A DNA stretch of 9,217 bases from Deltaproteobacteria bacterium. GTDB taxonomy: Bacteria > Desulfobacterota > UBA8473. The notes beneath the pieces are model-generated. The model saw nothing but the letters and a program-made list of their open reading frames with translations, was not told the DNA's origin and did no database searches. A program made the position numbers and the translations under genes. Numbering within the stretch: the stretch's first letter is position 1; the number at the start of each line of letters is the position of its first letter. The stretch spans positions 1 to 9,217 of the forward strand of contig DAOWME010000114.1 in the NCBI GenBank assembly GCA_030643245.1, written 5' to 3'. Shown here piece by piece: positions 6,786 to 9,217 of this stretch.

Positions 6786-6980
6786 ATTAGTTTCCATCCA
6801 GAAATGGACTTCTTGAGAAAAGGGCACGAGTTGGTTTCCAATTCAGAAATGAGCAATTTTTTCTCTGAGCAAGGCCGCACGACGGTTTGCGCCGAGGCGT
6901 ACATGATTGTATGTCGCAGGCGGAAACCTGAGGAGAACGCAGCTCAGGGGAAAAAGGGCCATTTCTGGATGGACACTAAT
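6786..6980 (+). mobile_element. MITE-like element, family B, copy 2
   Basis: A 195-bp non-coding element in the same orientation as the copy at 1465-1660. The terminal inverted repeats (6786-6807 and 6959-6980) differ at one of 22 positions, so this copy keeps its ends better than copy 1. TA flanks both sides (6784-6785 and 6981-6982). The subterminal repeat of the left end is at 6833-6854 and the central hairpin at 6884-6928. The right end overlaps the 3' end of the dinG-like gene: on the minus strand the terminal ATTAG provides part of its last sense codon and the TAG stop. The element separates the helicase gene from lptD and would be transcribed in the lptD leader if the genes are cotranscribed. 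Confidence 0.88.
6884..6928. other. Central hairpin of family B, copy 2
   Basis: Same 45-nt fold as at 1564-1608, closed by GGTTT and AAACC. Two substitutions relative to copy 1 (C to T in the loop and C to T in the inner 3' arm) leave the inner stem paired through a G-U pair on the plus strand. Confidence 0.65.
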
Positions 6981-8922
6981 TAGCGCCCTTTCTTCTCAGA
7001 AACCCCTCAACATCCTCGAGGTTACTTGTTATGGGACAATCGGGCAGGCTTCTAATGAATCTTTTTCCGTACCCCCTGGTTACTATTCGATTGTCCAGGA
7101 CGGAGAGAACTCCCATGTCCTTTTTGTTTCTGATCAATCTACCAGCGCCCTGTTTCAACGTTAAAATGGCAGACGGTAATTGATAATCAAGAAAGGGGTT
7201 TCCTCCATCCCTTGAGATGTTTTCGATTCTGGCCTCAACTACAGGTTCGGAAGGGGAGGCAAAGGGCAATTTATCGATAATGACACAACTGAGCGCCTCA
7301 CCCTGAACATCTACCCCTTCCCAAAAACTGTGGGTGGCAAATAACACCGAGTTTACATCTCTCTTAAATCTATTGAGTAGATATGACTTAGGCTTTTCAC
7401 CTTGCAGCAATGCCAGGAAGCTCAGCCTGTTTTTAAGCCTTTCATAGACGTCTTTCATGTTTTTAATGCTTGTGAACAATACGAAGGCCCTTCCGGAAGT
7501 TACAGAGAGTATCCTTTCAATCTCTTCTGAAATGGCTTCAACAAATCTCGATGAATTGGGGTCAGGTAGGCCTCTTGGGAGATAGAGGATAGATTGCCTT
7601 TGATAATCGAAGTGGGAAGTCAAGCATAATTCGTCCACATGGTCATCAAGTCCCAGTCGGTATTTGAAGTAATCAAAGCCCCCATTTGTAGATATGGTCG
7701 CTGATGTAAAGATGATACTCTTGACTTCATTGAACAACCGGTTCTTCAGTTCATGGGATACATCTATGGGAGAAGCGTGAAGGAATACCCCCTTTCCCCT
7801 TTTCTCGCACCAGTAGACGTAGAGAGGATTTTCCATGTCAATGATGAAAGCTAACTGATCTTTTATCTCTGATGCCCTTCTGCTGCAGGCCCTGATTTCC
7901 TCGGTTTCGTGCTGCAGATTATTGAGCCTGGCGGCAACCAGTTCCAGAGTATTTAATATATTACCTGACTGCTTTAATGTATCACTGTGCAGAACCTCGG
8001 ACTTCAACCGATATCTCGATAATTTGCTTTGAAAGCTACCAAAGAACCTTTTTTGCCTTTCCATTAAAGAGTCTAGCGCCTTATCAATACGTTTATCACT
8101 GACCTTGTTTGTTCTCAGCTCCTTCAGCGTGTCCTGGATCAGTTCTTCCAGCTTGTAATTACTCATGGTTATTCCGAAATAATTGGTAGCCACATCCTCC
8201 AGTTGATGGGCCTCGTCGAAAATCACCGCATTATATCTGGGTATTATTTCTCCGTACCCCGTTACTTTTACCGATAAATCCGCGAAGAAAAGGTGGTGGT
8301 TAATGATGATTATATCGGCGGTTGCGGCATTCTGTCGCATCCTGGTAACGAAGCATGTGTCGAATGTCTCGCACTTTTGCCCCTCGCAGAGGTCGCTCTT
8401 CGAACATATATCGTTCCACACCGGATCGTCATCCCGCAGGTTCTCAAGCTCTGAACGGTCACCGGTCTCAGTCTCTTGTGCCCATTGTAATATCTCTTCA
8501 TGACCGGATAAAGCCCTGTCGAACGTCAGAGAAGATTGAGCATTGAATTTCCGAAAACGCCGCAAACAGAGATAATTGTTTCTCCCTTTCATGTATATAG
8601 CATTGAAATCCAGGGGAAGGGCCTCTTTCAAAAGGGGGATGTCCGTAAAATAGAGTTGCTCCTGCAAGTTCTTGGTCCCTGTGGAGACGACAACCTTTTT
8701 TCGGCTCAGAATGGCAGGGATGAGGTAGGCAAGGGTCTTGCCGATCCCTGTTCCCGCTTCCACGATCAAGTATTTTTCGCATCTTAAGGCGTCGGCCACA
8801 GCTTGGGACATCTCTATCTGTTGTGGACGAAATTCGTAATTATGGAGTTTTCCGGAGAGGGTTCCCCCAGGTTCCAAAATAGATATCATCTCTTCATGTA
8901 TTTTTGGGCATCCTTCATACAT
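6976..8922 (-). CDS. dinG: DinG/YoaA-type ATP-dependent DNA helicase with Fe-S cluster
   Basis: A 648-residue superfamily 2 helicase of the XPD/DinG group, expected to unwind DNA 5' to 3' in repair or at R-loops and stalled forks. Seen: a Q-motif-like YEFRPQQIEMSQAV (29-42), Walker A EAGTGIGKT (55-63), STGTKNLQEQL (80-90), cysteines C119, C173, C179, C184 and C190 in the Fe-S domain, INHHLFFADL (207-216), the DEAH box (236-239), TSATI (406-410), FWEGVDVQGE (533-542) and motif VI QGAGRLIR (591-598). Size is nearer E. coli YoaA than DinG, and no exonuclease domain is present. The start is uncertain: no Shine-Dalgarno precedes the ATG at 8922, and ATG at 8889 (MISILEPGG) begins nearer the conserved family region. 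The last codons run into a family B element, which supplies the stop. Neighbouring lptD is unrelated in function. Confidence 0.93.
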   Translation of the reverse strand: MYEGCPKIHEEMISILEPGGTLSGKLHNYEFRPQQIEMSQAVADALRCEKYLIVEAGTGIGKTLAYLIPAILSRKKVVVSTGTKNLQEQLYFTDIPLLKEALPLDFNAIYMKGRNNYLCLRRFRKFNAQSSLTFDRALSGHEEILQWAQETETGDRSELENLRDDDPVWNDICSKSDLCEGQKCETFDTCFVTRMRQNAATADIIIINHHLFFADLSVKVTGYGEIIPRYNAVIFDEAHQLEDVATNYFGITMSNYKLEELIQDTLKELRTNKVSDKRIDKALDSLMERQKRFFGSFQSKLSRYRLKSEVLHSDTLKQSGNILNTLELVAARLNNLQHETEEIRACSRRASEIKDQLAFIIDMENPLYVYWCEKRGKGVFLHASPIDVSHELKNRLFNEVKSIIFTSATISTNGGFDYFKYRLGLDDHVDELCLTSHFDYQRQSILYLPRGLPDPNSSRFVEAISEEIERILSVTSGRAFVLFTSIKNMKDVYERLKNRLSFLALLQGEKPKSYLLNRFKRDVNSVLFATHSFWEGVDVQGEALSCVIIDKLPFASPSEPVVEARIENISRDGGNPFLDYQLPSAILTLKQGAGRLIRNKKDMGVLSVLDNRIVTRGYGKRFIRSLPDCPITSNLEDVEGFLRRKGAN

Positions 8923-8950
8923 CAGTTTACATTTTTGAAATTATGGCTGC

Positions 8951-9152
8951 TTCAACGGTGGTCAAATTTTAACCCGTGCAGAACTCGCATCTAAGTGAGC
9001 ATAAAGAAAGAACAGCCTCCAGCTATTAAATTTAACCTATAGGCTTTAAAACTACAAACATTCAAAAAAAACGGGGCTTTCCCCCTGTTCTTTCTTAACG
9101 CTCACTAAAATGCTCAAACAGCTGCACGGATTAAAATTTAACCACCGTTGAA
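8951..9152. repeat. Element C: 202-bp nested palindrome, MITE-like
   Basis: Outer arms 8951-8981 and 9122-9152 are 31 nt each and complementary except at two positions (starting TTCAACGGTGG). A second pair of arms, 8995-9015 and 9085-9105 (GTGAGC...AAGAAAGAACAG), matches at 19 of 21 positions. The sequences between them (around GCAT) are also partly symmetric, so nearly the whole element can fold into one long hairpin with a central AT-rich loop. It is AT-rich, unlike family B, and has no coding sequence. I see no clear target duplication and no second copy in the window, so calling it a mobile element is an inference from structure. It occupies the region upstream of the helicase gene, where a promoter would be expected. 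Confidence 0.7.
9064..9085 (-). terminator. Probable intrinsic terminator inside element C
   Basis: On the minus strand GGGG, a short GAAAG loop and CCCC are followed by G and eight T residues, the layout of a Rho-independent terminator. It would stop transcription arriving from beyond the right edge of the window before it reaches the helicase gene. The four-pair stem is short, but all G-C. In the plus direction the following tract (CTGTTCTTTCTT) is less uniform. Confidence 0.55.
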
Positions 9153-9217
9153 TCTGTGCCGAGACCGTTTTTTTATTAGAAAGTGTAAACTACTTTATAG
9201 CTTTTATGAAGGATGCC

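Larger units (their letters stand above)
8907..9217. repeat. Outer inverted arms spanning the dinG start
   Basis: GGCATCCTTCATA at 8907-8919 recurs as its exact complement at 9205-9217, the last 13 bases of the window. AGTTTACA at 8924-8931 likewise matches TGTAAACT at 9184-9191. The two arms share a centre, to within about 10 bases, with the element at 8951-9152, so the palindrome extends outward past it. The left arm includes codons 2-6 of the helicase gene. The right arm may continue beyond the window. Confidence 0.6.

Noticed and set aside
6756..7164. Plus-strand open frames across family B copy 2 and the dinG 3' end
   Set aside because: They run through the repeat and antisense to dinG; the equivalent region of copy 1 is not a conserved coding frame, and a one-base gap between copies breaks the reading frame.

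Overview
The window carries six protein-coding genes, all on the minus strand, with short intergenic spaces that are largely filled by repeats. LptD, an outer-membrane LPS-assembly protein with a signal peptide, indicates a Gram-negative bacterium. A DinG/XPD-type iron-sulfur helicase beside lptD, followed by two acyl-CoA dehydrogenases and a crotonase, would suit a Desulfobacterota-like anaerobe that degrades organic acids. That lineage is an inference from gene content and style; no 16S or other marker is present.

In order of transcription (right to left): 8907-9217 is a long imperfect palindrome upstream of dinG (element C, with a probable intrinsic terminator inside). 6976-8922 encodes a DinG/YoaA-type helicase. 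6786-6980 is a 195-bp MITE-like element (family B, copy 2) whose terminal repeat supplies the dinG stop codon. 4598-6712 is lptD. 4410-4590 is a 181-bp MITE-like element (family A, copy 2) that begins 7 bases past the lptD stop. 3145-4332 is an acyl-CoA dehydrogenase of the GTSEIQ/RGLGLPR type. 1998-2903 is a crotonase-fold enzyme. 1704-1928 is a 74-residue helical protein of unknown role. 1281-1660 holds two elements side by side (A copy 1 and B copy 1). 52-1194 is a second acyl-CoA dehydrogenase.

The two dehydrogenases and the crotonase look like part of one CoA-thioester catabolic operon. In all three the textbook catalytic acid is altered: Glu to Asp in the 52-1194 protein, Glu to Ala with a likely substitute base at E248 in the 3145-4332 protein, and both hydratase glutamates missing in the crotonase. 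The substrate is therefore probably not a plain straight-chain fatty acyl-CoA. No electron-transfer flavoprotein, thiolase or CoA ligase gene lies in the window.

The most notable structure is the repeat load. Two MITE-like families have two copies each: A is about 90% identical between copies and inverted, B is about 95% identical and direct. A third long-palindrome element lies near dinG. None encodes a protein. Their ends and flanking duplications are visible (TTA for A, TA for B), which allows the ancestral dinG C-terminus to be reconstructed. Identities were counted by eye.
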